64,000 bases of DNA from CAWATZ01 sp963784995 (lineage in GTDB: Bacteria; Planctomycetota; Planctomycetia; Gemmatales; Gemmataceae). The notes under the pieces were generated by a model. That model saw only the letters and a list, made by a program, of their open reading frames with translations, was not told the origin of the DNA and did not search any database. How positions within the stretch are numbered: the stretch's first letter is position 1; every line of letters starts with the position of its first letter. The position numbers and the translations under genes were made by a program. Below are positions 56,418-64,000 of this stretch, one piece after another. The DNA is taken from the NCBI GenBank assembly GCA_963784995.1, contig CAWATZ010000012.1, positions 372,001 through 436,000 of the forward strand. Reading direction: 5' to 3'.

Positions 56418-57734
56418 ATGCGTGCGGAGACATTCTGGATTGCGGGCGTCGGGAGAGGCCGGCTGGCTGTGCTGCCCAGGCCGCGGGGCGGCGACTGGCT
56501 GGAGGACGAGGTCCGGTCCCTGCGGGCCGACGGCGTCGATGTCCTCGTCTCGCTTCTCACCCGAGAGGAGGTGGGAGAGCTGGACCTTGCCGATGAGTCC
56601 GGGTGCTGTGCTGTCTGCGGCATCGAGTTCGTCTCCTTTCCGATTGCCGATCGCGGGGTGCCGCTGTCTGCCTCCGACGCGCTCGGCCTGGTGCGGAGGC
56701 TGGCGGCACTCCTCGCCGGCGGGAAAGCCGTGGCCATCCACTGCCGCCAGGGCGTCGGTCGTTCGGGCCTGCTGGCGGCGTGCCTCCTGGCCTCGTTCGG
56801 TGAAAGACCAGAGGCGGCGCTGGAGCGTGTCGCCAGGGCCAGGGGCCGGCCGGTGCCGGACACAGCCCGGCAGCGGGAATGGGTCCTGCGGTTCGCGGAG
56901 AAGTTCCTGAACCGATCCCGTGACGTGACGCTCCTTCTCTCCACGCAGGCGATGCCCGGCAGCGGGGCCCTGGCCGACGCCGCCTGCGCGGCTGGCTGGT
57001 CCGTCCAGGCCTGGGACGAGAACCCGCCGGAGACCCTCGCCGGCCGGGTGGTCTACTACGGCTGGACCGACGTGGCGAGGCAGGCGGCCGACCGCTACCG
57101 GCTGGCCCTGCTTGAGCCGCCGCTGGCCCTGCTCGCCCGCCTGCCGGCCTCGCTGCGGCTGCGGGACGTTGAGTTCGGCCGCTTCCGCGACCTCTCCCGA
57201 CTGAAGAGGCCGACGTTCGTCAAGCCCGCGGACCCCCTGGATCGGTGCTTCGACGCTGGGGTTTACACCGACGCCCGCGACATCCGTGCCCCGCGGGGGA
57301 TCGACCCCGACACGCCGGTGCTTGTGGCCGAGCCGGTCGAGTGGCTGGCCGAGTTCCGCTGCTTCGTCCGCGAGGGCAGCGTCGTTGCCACTTCACCGTA
57401 TCTCAGCTTCGGCAAGCCTGTCTGGAGGGCGTGGGGCCAAGGCGGCGAGAAGGCGGTTCCGTCAAGGGACGCGATTCGCACGTGTGGGCGGTTACTGGAG
57501 GCGAGGTCGCCGGCACTGCCGCCCGCCTTCGTCGTGGACGTGGGATTGGTCGCTGGCCGCGGCTGGGCCGTGGTGGAGTTCAACCCGGTGTGGTGCTCGG
57601 GGCTGCTGGGAGCCGACCCCGCCGCCGTTCTCCGTGTGCTGGAACGGTCCTGCCATGACCTGGCCAATCTCGACACGGGAGACGCAGCCTGGGTCGTGAC
57701 CAGGGGCAGGGCGTCGGAGAGTCGTGAGGGGTAG
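56418..57734 (+). CDS. Protein phosphatase fused to an ATP-grasp (R2K/DUF4343-type) domain
   Basis: A 438-aa protein. Residues 1-165 form a dual-specificity/tyrosine phosphatase: VDVLVSLLTREEVGELDL, VSFPIADRGVP with the Asp acid, and the P-loop VAIHCRQGVGRSGLLAACLL with intact HCxxGxxRS. From residue ~175 an ATP-grasp domain follows: FVKPADPLDRCFDAGVYTDA, VLVAEPVEWLAEFRCFVREG, VVATSPYLSF and WAVVEFNPVWCSGL (metal-binding Glu/Asn). It resembles DUF4343, in the R2K clade of predicted peptide- or protein-modifying ligases. The fusion implies removal of phosphate coupled to attachment of another group on the same target, which is inference. ATG at 56418 has GGAGG; a 26-residue longer frame is rejected. 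Confidence 0.8.
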   Translation: MRAETFWIAGVGRGRLAVLPRPRGGDWLEDEVRSLRADGVDVLVSLLTREEVGELDLADESGCCAVCGIEFVSFPIADRGVPLSASDALGLVRRLAALLAGGKAVAIHCRQGVGRSGLLAACLLASFGERPEAALERVARARGRPVPDTARQREWVLRFAEKFLNRSRDVTLLLSTQAMPGSGALADAACAAGWSVQAWDENPPETLAGRVVYYGWTDVARQAADRYRLALLEPPLALLARLPASLRLRDVEFGRFRDLSRLKRPTFVKPADPLDRCFDAGVYTDARDIRAPRGIDPDTPVLVAEPVEWLAEFRCFVREGSVVATSPYLSFGKPVWRAWGQGGEKAVPSRDAIRTCGRLLEARSPALPPAFVVDVGLVAGRGWAVVEFNPVWCSGLLGADPAAVLRVLERSCHDLANLDTGDAAWVVTRGRASESREG

Positions 57735-57779
57735 GATAGGCGGGGAGTCATTTCTTTGCAGCCATTTTCGTTCTCGCCC

Positions 57780-58883
57780 TCAATTCCTCACGTATCGACC
57801 GTGGCAGTACGTGTCGCCTTCAAGCACCTCAACTCGGATCATCTCGAGCCGCAGCGCCTGACCAATGGTTTCAACTCCCTTTCCATCTATTGGCGTGATC
57901 GCCTCTGCACCGCCGACCAGCCGGGGCGCGATGAACACGTGGACCTCGTCAATCGCCCCTGCGTCCAGAAAACTTCCGAGTACACCGCTGCCGCCCTCAA
58001 CCAGGAGATTCGTCATCCGTCGCCGCCCTAGTTCAGCCAGCAGCGAATCAACGTCGGGCCGGCTACCAGGCAGCGACAGTACCTCGCAGCCCAGCGCCTG
58101 GAGCCCTTGCCGCCGTTCGGCGGGAGCATCCGCTCCGGTGACCACCAGCACCGACGTTTCCCGAGCGGTCCGGGCCAGGATGCTGTTCGGGGGCAGCCGG
58201 CACTGGCTATCGAGGACAATCCGCGTCGCCGTCCGAGGCCCCGCCGGCCTCGCGGTCAGCTGCGGATCGTCGGCCAGCGCGGTGCCGATGCCAACCACAA
58301 TGCCGTCCATCCGCCCGCGCAATTCGTGGACCCGGCGGCGCGACGCCTCATTGCTGATCCATTTCGAGTCGCCGCGGGCGGTGGCGATCTTGCCGTCCAG
58401 GGTCATGGCCCACTTGGCATGCACGTACGGCCGGCCGGTCGTCAGCAGCTTCAGGTAGGGCGCGTTCAGTCGCCGTGCCTCCGCCTCGCACAGCCCCACT
58501 TCCACGATCAGTCCCGCGGCCCGCAGGATCTCGGCCCCCTTGCCGCCGACTTGCGGAAACGGATCGGCCATCGCGGCCACGACGCGCCGGATTCCGGCGC
58601 GCAGAACCGCGTCGGTGCAGGGAGGCGTCTTGCCGTGATGGCAGCACGGCTCCAGGGTGACGTAGAGCGTGGCGTCGCGGGCCAGATCGCCGGCCTGGGC
58701 CAGGGCGTTGACCTCGGCGTGGGCCTGGCCGTAGCGCTGATGCCTGCCCTCGCCGACGACCGCACCGTCGCGCACGATCTCCGCTCCGACCAGCGGGTTC
58801 GGCTCGACCGCTCCCCGGCCGCGCTCCGCCAGTTCCAGCGCTCGCCGCATCCAGCGTTCATCGGCGTCGGAAGTGCCTTGCAT
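57780..58883 (-). CDS. ribD: Riboflavin biosynthesis deaminase/reductase
   Basis: A 367-aa bifunctional enzyme for two early steps of riboflavin synthesis. The N-terminal deaminase has HAEVNALAQAG (zinc His and catalytic Glu) and LEPCCHHGKTPPCTDAVL (zinc Cys pair). The C-terminal reductase begins PYVHAKWAMTLDGKIATARG and holds DGIVVGIGTALADDPQLTAR and NLLVEGGSGVLGSFLDAGAI. All expected motifs are intact and the length is typical. ATG at 58883 starts three bases after the stop of the gene before, with GAGGT upstream, so translation is coupled. No other rib genes are in the window. Confidence 0.95.
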   Translation of the reverse strand: MQGTSDADERWMRRALELAERGRGAVEPNPLVGAEIVRDGAVVGEGRHQRYGQAHAEVNALAQAGDLARDATLYVTLEPCCHHGKTPPCTDAVLRAGIRRVVAAMADPFPQVGGKGAEILRAAGLIVEVGLCEAEARRLNAPYLKLLTTGRPYVHAKWAMTLDGKIATARGDSKWISNEASRRRVHELRGRMDGIVVGIGTALADDPQLTARPAGPRTATRIVLDSQCRLPPNSILARTARETSVLVVTGADAPAERRQGLQALGCEVLSLPGSRPDVDSLLAELGRRRMTNLLVEGGSGVLGSFLDAGAIDEVHVFIAPRLVGGAEAITPIDGKGVETIGQALRLEMIRVEVLEGDTYCHGRYVRN

Positions 58884-58886
58884 CGC

Positions 58887-60212
58887 TCAGACCTCGTAAT
58901 AGACCAGGATGGCCGGATGGTCCGACGTGCCGGTGTTGAATGAGAACGTGTTCTCCGGATAGACCACGCAGGCGCTCTCGACTTGCAGCGACCGGTCGGC
59001 ATAAACGCAGTCGATCCGATCCGGAATCGATCCAGCGGTGGGAACCTGGTCAGGGAAGCAAAGAAGCCCCTCCCGGCTGGCCTGATCCAGTCCTTCCACC
59101 AGCGGCAAGAAATCGTCGGGGCGCTCTCCTGGGCGTTCCAGAAGTGCGTTGCCGCCTCGGTGATGCGACGGCGGGCCTCGCCCGGATCGCGGATCGACGC
59201 CCACGGTTTGTAGCCGTGGTCGTCGTTGCTCGCCCACAGGACGCTGAGCAGATCGCCAAAGCTGTCCGCACTCGGCCGGAAGTCGAACTGGCCGGCAAGA
59301 AACGGCTCCCAGGGGATCATGGCGGCGTCGTGGCGCGGCTCGGCGGGCCGATAGCGAAAGGCGTTGAAGTCGCCGGCGATGACGGTCCCCAGGCAACGGG
59401 CCTGGTCCGGAAAACCACGGCGATAGTCCGCCAGGGCGGTGCGCAGGGCCACGGCTTGCTCGAAGTGCGTGAACTTGTGACCCAGGTGGACGTTGGCCAG
59501 CACCAGCCAGGGACCGGAATCTTTCTCCTGATTTATCGTTTCGCGCTCAGCCGGGTCAGCGCGAAACGATAAATCGGAAGCGTGCCGGATCATCACCGCC
59601 TGGATGAACGCCTTGTGTCCCAGGGTGTTGATCGTCAGGTTCCACTCCTGCTGATCGGCGATTTCCCAGGGTTGCCGGACCAGCACGGCAAAGCCCTCGA
59701 CCAGCAGCCCTTCGGGATAGGGATTGGCGTCGAAGTCGTGGATGACGTGCTTCTGGCTGCCGGTGAAGGCGACGATGCGCCCCTGGGAGAACACTCCCGG
59801 CCCGGTCTGCCAGCCAACGTTGCCGCGACAGGCCAGGGCTGGTTTCCACGGCCGATCGGCCGGCTGTCCGGCATTGAGCCGATTGACCAGCCGCAAGGCG
59901 CTGTTGCCCTCGAACCAATCGTCGGCAAAGGTGCGATGAAAGATCTCGCAAGCGCGCCGTCCAGGGACAGCCGGCCGCCACCTCTTGCAGACAGATGACG
60001 TCGGGTCCCAGCAAGGCCAGGTCGCTGCCCAGGCGGTCCAGCCGGCGGCGATGGCCCCGGTCCAGTTCCTCGGTCGTGAAAAAGTGCAGACCCTCGCCCA
60101 TCGGGTAATAGCCGGCCCGGCGAATTCGGCCGTCGCGGTCCTCGATGAACCGCCGGGGCTCGCCCATGGGATGGTAGCCGTGCAGGTTCAGACTGAAGAT
60201 GCTGAGTTTCAT
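58887..60212 (-). CDS. Endonuclease/exonuclease/phosphatase-family protein (two frameshifts)
   Basis: Three frame pieces join: 60212-59950 (MKLSIFSLNLHGYHPMGE to VICLQEVAAG), 59950-59110 (CEIFHRTFADDWFEGNSALR to THFWNAQE) and 59110-58887 (RPDDFLPLVEGLDQASREGL to TSDHPAILVYYEV). Family hallmarks are LNLHGYHP, CLQEVA (metal Glu), LVLANVHLGH, VIAGDFNAF and TSDHPAIL (catalytic Asp-His). About 440 aa. It probably hydrolyses a phosphodiester: DNA, RNA or a lipid or inositol phosphate. ATG at 60212 has GGAGGG. A palindromic repeat (59530-59575) is read in frame as SDLSFRADPAERETINQEKD, an insert just before the strand LVLANVHLG. Coupled to ribD. Confidence 0.75.
59530..59575. repeat. 18-bp inverted repeat inside the EEP gene
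   Basis: GATTTATCGTTTCGCGCT (59530-59547) pairs perfectly with 59558-59575 across a 10-base loop. It stays in frame and encodes an insert of about 15 residues in the protein. Confidence 0.85.
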
Positions 60213-60230
60213 GAAACCCTCCGCGGCAGC

Positions 60231-60316
60231 CCCCGGGTTGCGCTGCGCTCCACCCGGGGCTTTATTCCCGAAGGCAAAGGAGTAAAGCCCCGGGTTGCGC
60301 TGCGCTCCACCCGGGG
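60231..60316. repeat. Double GGGTTGCGC repeat, copy 2
   Basis: Two identical 29-base units (60231-60259 and 60288-60316, starting CCCCGGGTTGCGCTGCGCTC) stand in direct orientation 57 bases apart, with CTTTA and TAAAG between. Same layout as 15217-15300. The rest of the gap to 60618 holds no clear gene or promoter. Confidence 0.85.
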
Positions 60317-60618
60317 GCCGGACCCGCGGGGCCATTCTATGACGCTGTTTCAGCAGTCACGAGAAATTTGTCGCTGGCTTCGCAATCCGCGCTCCTAACT
60401 CGCATGAAATTCGGGATTTGTGGCCTGCCGGGAATGCACTCAAACAAAAACCAAGCTAGAGTGACAGCAGAGCACGAGCGACTGTGTGCCCTGGGACAAC
60501 CGAGCCAACCAGCGGCGATTGAGTGCAAAGGAGCACTACCCCACCTTTACACTCGCCCCCCGCTACTCCGCAACACCACCGCTGGTAGGTTTCGGGATGT
60601 CTCAGCAGGGAGAGAGCA

Positions 60619-62970
60619 ATGCCAACCCGTCAGAGCCGGATCGACCGACACCTCCGCGTGCCGGAGAGCACCGCCGACACCACCCCGGACCTCGGGCAGA
60701 TGCTGCTGTTCGATTTACTGGCCTCGTCGCTGGTTGTGAACGAGGACTGGGACGCCCTGGACGAGGCCACGCGGGAGCAGGTCCTGCGCTGCTCCTCCAG
60801 GGACAAGGTGCTGGGTCGGCTGGTGGAACATGGCCTGCTCACCACCTATCAGGCAGCCCGGATCAGTGCCGGCACCACCTTTGGCCTGGTGCTGGGCAAT
60901 TATCGGGTGCTGGATCGACTGGGGGCCGGCGGCATGGCCGTGGTCTTCAAGGCCGAACACGTCCACCTGCGTCATGCGGTGGCCATCAAGGTGATGCCGC
61001 GATCGCACGGCCAGGACGCTCGGGTGCTGGCCCGCTTCTTCTCCGAGATGCGGGTCGTGGCCCAGCTGCGCCATCCCAACATCGTGGCCGCCATCGATGC
61101 CGGCAAGGCAACCAACGACGATCCGGACACGCCGGAGCTGCGGTACTTTGTGATGGATTACGTGCCTGGACAGGACCTGGAGGAGTACGTCGAACTGCAC
61201 GGTCCGCTCAGCCCGGCCCGCGCTTGCAACCTGGGCTGTCAGATGGCCAGCGCCCTGACGGAGACCAACAAGTTTGGCCTGGTCCATCGGGACATCAAAC
61301 CCTCCAACATCCTGCTGACCAGTGAAGGGCAGGCCAAGCTGCTCGATTTTGGCCTGATGCTGCACTTCAACACCCGCCTGACCCAGCCGGGCACGGTGCT
61401 GGGAACGCTGGATTACATGGCCCCCGAGCAGGCCCAGGATGCGTCCAAGGTGGACATCCGGGCCGACCTGTACGGCCTGGGCGGCACCTTGTACTGGTGT
61501 TTGACCGGCAAGCTGCCCTTCCCGCCCTGCACTTCACCCACCGAAACGCTGATTCGCCGGCTCACCCAGCGTCCGCCCGTCTCCCGGGACGTCGTGCCCG
61601 ACATCCCCGAGGAACTGGACAACGTGCTGCAGCGACTGCTGGCCACCAACCCGGACGACCGCTACCGCACGCCGCAGGCGGTGATGCAGGCCCTGGTGCC
61701 GTTCCTCAAGCCCGAATCGCACCTGATCGTGGCCGGCGCCCCGGCGTGCCGGCACGAAGGCGTGCTGGAGACGCCGCTGGTCCTGCCGGCGGGCAAGACA
61801 GGCCGGCAGTTGCTGGAGCGCTATGGCCTGACCAGCGAGGGCTCCAAGACCACCTTGACCGTTCCGCGGGCCCAAACCTGCCGCATCCTGATTGTCGATG
61901 ATGAGCCGAGTCTGCGGCTCTTGTGTCGGGAGGTGTTGCAAAGCGATGGGGTCAAGTGTGATGAGGCCTGCGATGGTCCCGAAGCCCTGGCGGCCGTCCA
62001 GGCCGAGTCCTATGATCTGGTCCTGCTCGACGTGCGCATGCCGTCCATGCTGGGCGTCGAGGTGCTGCGCCGGTTGCGGGAAACGCCGCCGTCTCCCCAT
62101 TTGAAGGTCATCATGTGTTCCGGGGAAACCGCGCCCGACGAGATGGCCCAGATGCTGCTGGCCGGGGCCGACGATTACCTGACCAAGCCGTTCAGCGTCG
62201 TGCAGCTGCAGGCCCGGGTCAAGTCGGCCCTGCGCCTGAAGAGCGCCCAGGACCGCTCGGCGGCCCTGACGACCCAGCTGCTGACGGTCAACGCCCAGCT
62301 GGAACAGAACCTGGGCAAGCGCGACAGCGACCTGACCCGCGCCCGCAATGCCCTGGTGCTGGCCCTGGCCAGGCTGGTCGAGCAGCGCGACAACGAGGTG
62401 GGCGGCCACGTGCTACGGATGCAGCGCTACTGCCGCTGCCTGGCCGAGGAGGCCGGCCGGACCGCTCCCTTCACCGAGCAGATCACCAGGCCATTCATCG
62501 AGATGCTGGAGACCTGCGCTCCGCTGCACGACATCGGCAAGGTGGGCCTGCCCGATCACATCCTGCTCAAGCCGGGCCGGCTGACCCCGGACGAGCGCAT
62601 CCTGATGCAGGCGCACACGATCATCGGCTCGGAGACGCTCAAGCAGGTGGCCCAGAACGAAGGCTTTTCGCCGGCCTTCCTGGAGATGGCCATCGCCATC
62701 ATCCGCCACCATCACGAGCGCTTCGACGGCACCGGCTACCCCGACCGCCTGGTGGGCGTGGACATCCCACTCCCGGCCCGGCTGGTGGCGCTGGCGGACA
62801 CCTATGACGCCCTGCGCTCCCGCCGGGTCTACAAGCCGGCCCTGGCACATCATGCCGCCGTCCAGGTGATGACCGAGGCCGACCAGGGACACTTCGACCC
62901 GGCCCTGCTCCAGGTGTTCGTCAAGTGTACTCCGGCGTTCGAGAAGATTTACAAGGAATTGTCGGGCTGA
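60619..62970 (+). CDS. Ser/Thr kinase-receiver-HD-GYP triple fusion
   Basis: A 783-aa cytoplasmic protein. A ~95-residue N-terminal region is followed by a complete Hanks kinase: GAGGMAVVFKA, VAIKVMPR with Lys124, LVHRDIKPSNILL near 221-233, LLDFGLML and GTLDYMAPEQ. A receiver domain begins near 423 (ILIVDDEPSL), with the phosphorylatable Asp in LVLLDVRMPS near 471 and the switch Lys in DDYLTKPFS. A coiled coil links to an HD-GYP phosphodiesterase: LHDIGKVGLPDHILLKPG near 633, HHHERFDGTGYPDRLVG near 697 and LADTYDALRS. All three look active. It could join Ser/Thr phosphorylation, two-component input and c-di-GMP breakdown. ATG follows GGGAGAG. There is no membrane helix. Confidence 0.9.
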   Translation: MPTRQSRIDRHLRVPESTADTTPDLGQMLLFDLLASSLVVNEDWDALDEATREQVLRCSSRDKVLGRLVEHGLLTTYQAARISAGTTFGLVLGNYRVLDRLGAGGMAVVFKAEHVHLRHAVAIKVMPRSHGQDARVLARFFSEMRVVAQLRHPNIVAAIDAGKATNDDPDTPELRYFVMDYVPGQDLEEYVELHGPLSPARACNLGCQMASALTETNKFGLVHRDIKPSNILLTSEGQAKLLDFGLMLHFNTRLTQPGTVLGTLDYMAPEQAQDASKVDIRADLYGLGGTLYWCLTGKLPFPPCTSPTETLIRRLTQRPPVSRDVVPDIPEELDNVLQRLLATNPDDRYRTPQAVMQALVPFLKPESHLIVAGAPACRHEGVLETPLVLPAGKTGRQLLERYGLTSEGSKTTLTVPRAQTCRILIVDDEPSLRLLCREVLQSDGVKCDEACDGPEALAAVQAESYDLVLLDVRMPSMLGVEVLRRLRETPPSPHLKVIMCSGETAPDEMAQMLLAGADDYLTKPFSVVQLQARVKSALRLKSAQDRSAALTTQLLTVNAQLEQNLGKRDSDLTRARNALVLALARLVEQRDNEVGGHVLRMQRYCRCLAEEAGRTAPFTEQITRPFIEMLETCAPLHDIGKVGLPDHILLKPGRLTPDERILMQAHTIIGSETLKQVAQNEGFSPAFLEMAIAIIRHHHERFDGTGYPDRLVGVDIPLPARLVALADTYDALRSRRVYKPALAHHAAVQVMTEADQGHFDPALLQVFVKCTPAFEKIYKELSG

Positions 62971-63040
62971 GTCCCACGGTTTCCACCAACCCTCAGCGGT
63001 GGCCGCTCGAGGTGAACAATCCCAAGCTATCTTGGACCCT

Positions 63041-63130
63041 CTAACAGCAAGGCGAGCGGCGCGGCGTCAGCCCGCCGGTAAGCTGCCCTTCACCGGCGGG
63101 CTGACGCCGCGCCGCTCGCCTTGCTGTTAG
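63041..63130. repeat. 39-bp perfect inverted repeat
   Basis: Arms 63041-63079 and 63092-63130 are exact reverse complements around a 12-base loop (arm begins CTAACAGCAAGGCGAGCGGC). It is the first of three palindromes in the gap 62971-63273. Confidence 0.95.
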
Positions 63131-63175
63131 TGCCTCTCAGGCGAACGTCAGCACGAAAGGCCCCGTAGCCGCAGG

Positions 63176-63204
63176 CTTTAGCCTGCGCCGGGCGCAGGCT
63201 AAAG
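63176..63204. repeat. 14-bp inverted repeat with GCAGGCTTTAGCCTGC core
   Basis: CTTTAGCCTGCGCC (63176-63189) and its complement (63191-63204) flank a single base. It directly abuts the next palindrome. Confidence 0.85.
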
Positions 63205-63206
63205 TC

Positions 63207-63277
63207 GTAGGGTGGGCCGAGCGCAGCGAGGCCCACCGGCGGGCGTGGTGGGCCTCGCTGCGCTCGGCCCACCCTAC
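63207..63277. repeat. Perfect 31-bp inverted repeat, copy 2
   Basis: Arms identical to those at 279-349, with pairing extended four bases further out on each side (63203-63281). It contains the TAG stop of the amidase (63274-63276), in the same place in the arm as in copy 1. Confidence 0.95.
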
Positions 63278-64000
63278 GACTCCTCCTTTTTCTCCGGTAC
63301 GACCTTCTCCATCGGCGGCCGCTTGAGGTGAACCCCCGTGGCCTGCTGGTACGCCGTCGCCACGGCCAGCAGCTCGGCCTCGCCGTATAGCCTGCCAGTG
63401 AACGTGATCGCAGCCGGAGGACGTGGGGCCTCCGGCAGCACCACCGTGGGATGGCCGGTCATGTTGGTCAGCAGCAGGTCGTTGCCGCCGACGTACAGGT
63501 CCACGCCGGCGAGGGCCTCTTCCATCTCCTGCATGATCAGCGTGCGGATGCGGTTGGCCCGCAGGTACTCGACCGCCGGCACGAATTCCCCTTTCTGGAA
63601 GGTGCGCGGCCAGGAGTTCAGCCCCTCGGTGATTCCCTTGCGCGTCAGGTCGTCGAAAGCCGCGGCCGCCTCCGTGTCCAGAATCAGGTTGATCGCGCCC
63701 AGCGGATACTTGCTCGGCAGCTTGATGGGCACCAGCTTGACGCCCAGGTCGCGCAGCACCTTGAGTGCGTCCTCGTTCCGGCCCTCGACGTGCCCGACCC
63801 GGATGCTGCGGAGATCGCGGCGCAGCGGCCAGGTGAAAGGCCGATCGACGGCGGCGGCGTCCTGACCGTCCGCCCCGTGGATGGCGCCGAAGATCAGGGC
63901 GCAGTCCTCGACCGAGCGGGCGATGGGCCCGATCTTGTCCATGCTCCAGGCCAGCGTCATGCAGCCGTGCCGGCTGACCCGGCCAAAGGTCGGCCGCAGT
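63274..64000 (-). CDS. Amidase-signature enzyme, C-terminal part
   Basis: The frame runs off the window edge, so the start is missing. The visible ~241 residues fit the amidase-signature family: LRPTFGRVSRHGCMTLAWSM followed by DKIGPIARSVEDCALIFGAI, just after the catalytic Ser region, then DLYVGGNDLLLTNMTGHPTV and an end typical of the family (FTGRLYGEAELLAVATAYQQ). The Ser-Ser-Lys triad itself is outside the window. It likely hydrolyses amides; a GatA role is possible but the C-terminus is not diagnostic. The TAG stop is supplied by the palindromic repeat. Confidence 0.8.
   Translation of the reverse strand, partial: LRPTFGRVSRHGCMTLAWSMDKIGPIARSVEDCALIFGAIHGADGQDAAAVDRPFTWPLRRDLRSIRVGHVEGRNEDALKVLRDLGVKLVPIKLPSKYPLGAINLILDTEAAAAFDDLTRKGITEGLNSWPRTFQKGEFVPAVEYLRANRIRTLIMQEMEEALAGVDLYVGGNDLLLTNMTGHPTVVLPEAPRPPAAITFTGRLYGEAELLAVATAYQQATGVHLKRPPMEKVVPEKKEES

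Overview
The window is high-GC bacterial DNA that reads as the chromosome of a planctomycete, probably from the Gemmata side of the phylum. The markers are two DUF1559 proteins with a prepilin-like N-terminus, two BBP7-type outer-membrane barrels, a TIGR02996 protein, Ser/Thr kinase/WD40 proteins, multi-heme CxxCH dehydrogenases, and many gene-end palindromic repeats. I saw no rRNA, tRNA, CRISPR array or transposase.

Layout. 1-10.3 kb: end of an HlyD-type adaptor, a frameshifted sugar dehydrogenase/cytochrome c, small unknown genes, a TIGR02996 LRR protein, a secreted esterase and a DUF1559 protein. 10.5-15.5 kb: an ATP-cone protein resembling a decayed anaerobic ribonucleotide reductase, an ABC exporter pair and a zinc-ribbon protein. 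15.7-24.4 kb: a DUF1559-lipoprotein pair, a class IV aminotransferase, a membrane pyrophosphatase, a Cys-rich Tat-type protein, a double-thioredoxin protein and a BBP7 barrel. 24.8-31.2 kb: two paralogous signalling genes, one a 14-repeat WD40 protein without a kinase domain and the next a kinase-WD40 protein. 31.2-38.9 kb: epimerase-like protein, second BBP7 barrel, creatininase-like amidohydrolase, polyphosphate kinase and a DUF805-SRPBCC membrane protein.

39.2-52.2 kb is the most striking part: six minus-strand genes whose ends overlap or nearly touch, encoding in transcription order a DUF499 P-loop ATPase, an unknown 207-aa protein, a DUF4365 nuclease-like protein, another unknown protein, a DUF1156 DNA methylase and a PLD-SNF2 helicase. 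I infer a multi-protein DNA-modification and phage-defence system. It has the broad logic of BREX or DISARM but not their diagnostic set: no PglZ phosphatase and no DUF1998 protein are visible.

52.4-64 kb: a two-gene PVC-type dehydrogenase/cytochrome c unit, a small unknown gene, a phosphatase fused to an ATP-grasp domain, RibD behind an endonuclease/exonuclease/phosphatase-family protein, a Ser/Thr kinase-receiver-HD-GYP triple fusion, and the end of an amidase.

Two window-wide themes stand out. Palindromic and dispersed repeats sit at gene ends, three times supply the stop codon, and in several genes are read in frame as extra peptide. Separately, at least twelve single-base frameshifts occur in eight otherwise well-conserved genes, so sequence error is more likely than mass pseudogene formation. 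Frameshifted genes are given as one entry spanning all pieces.
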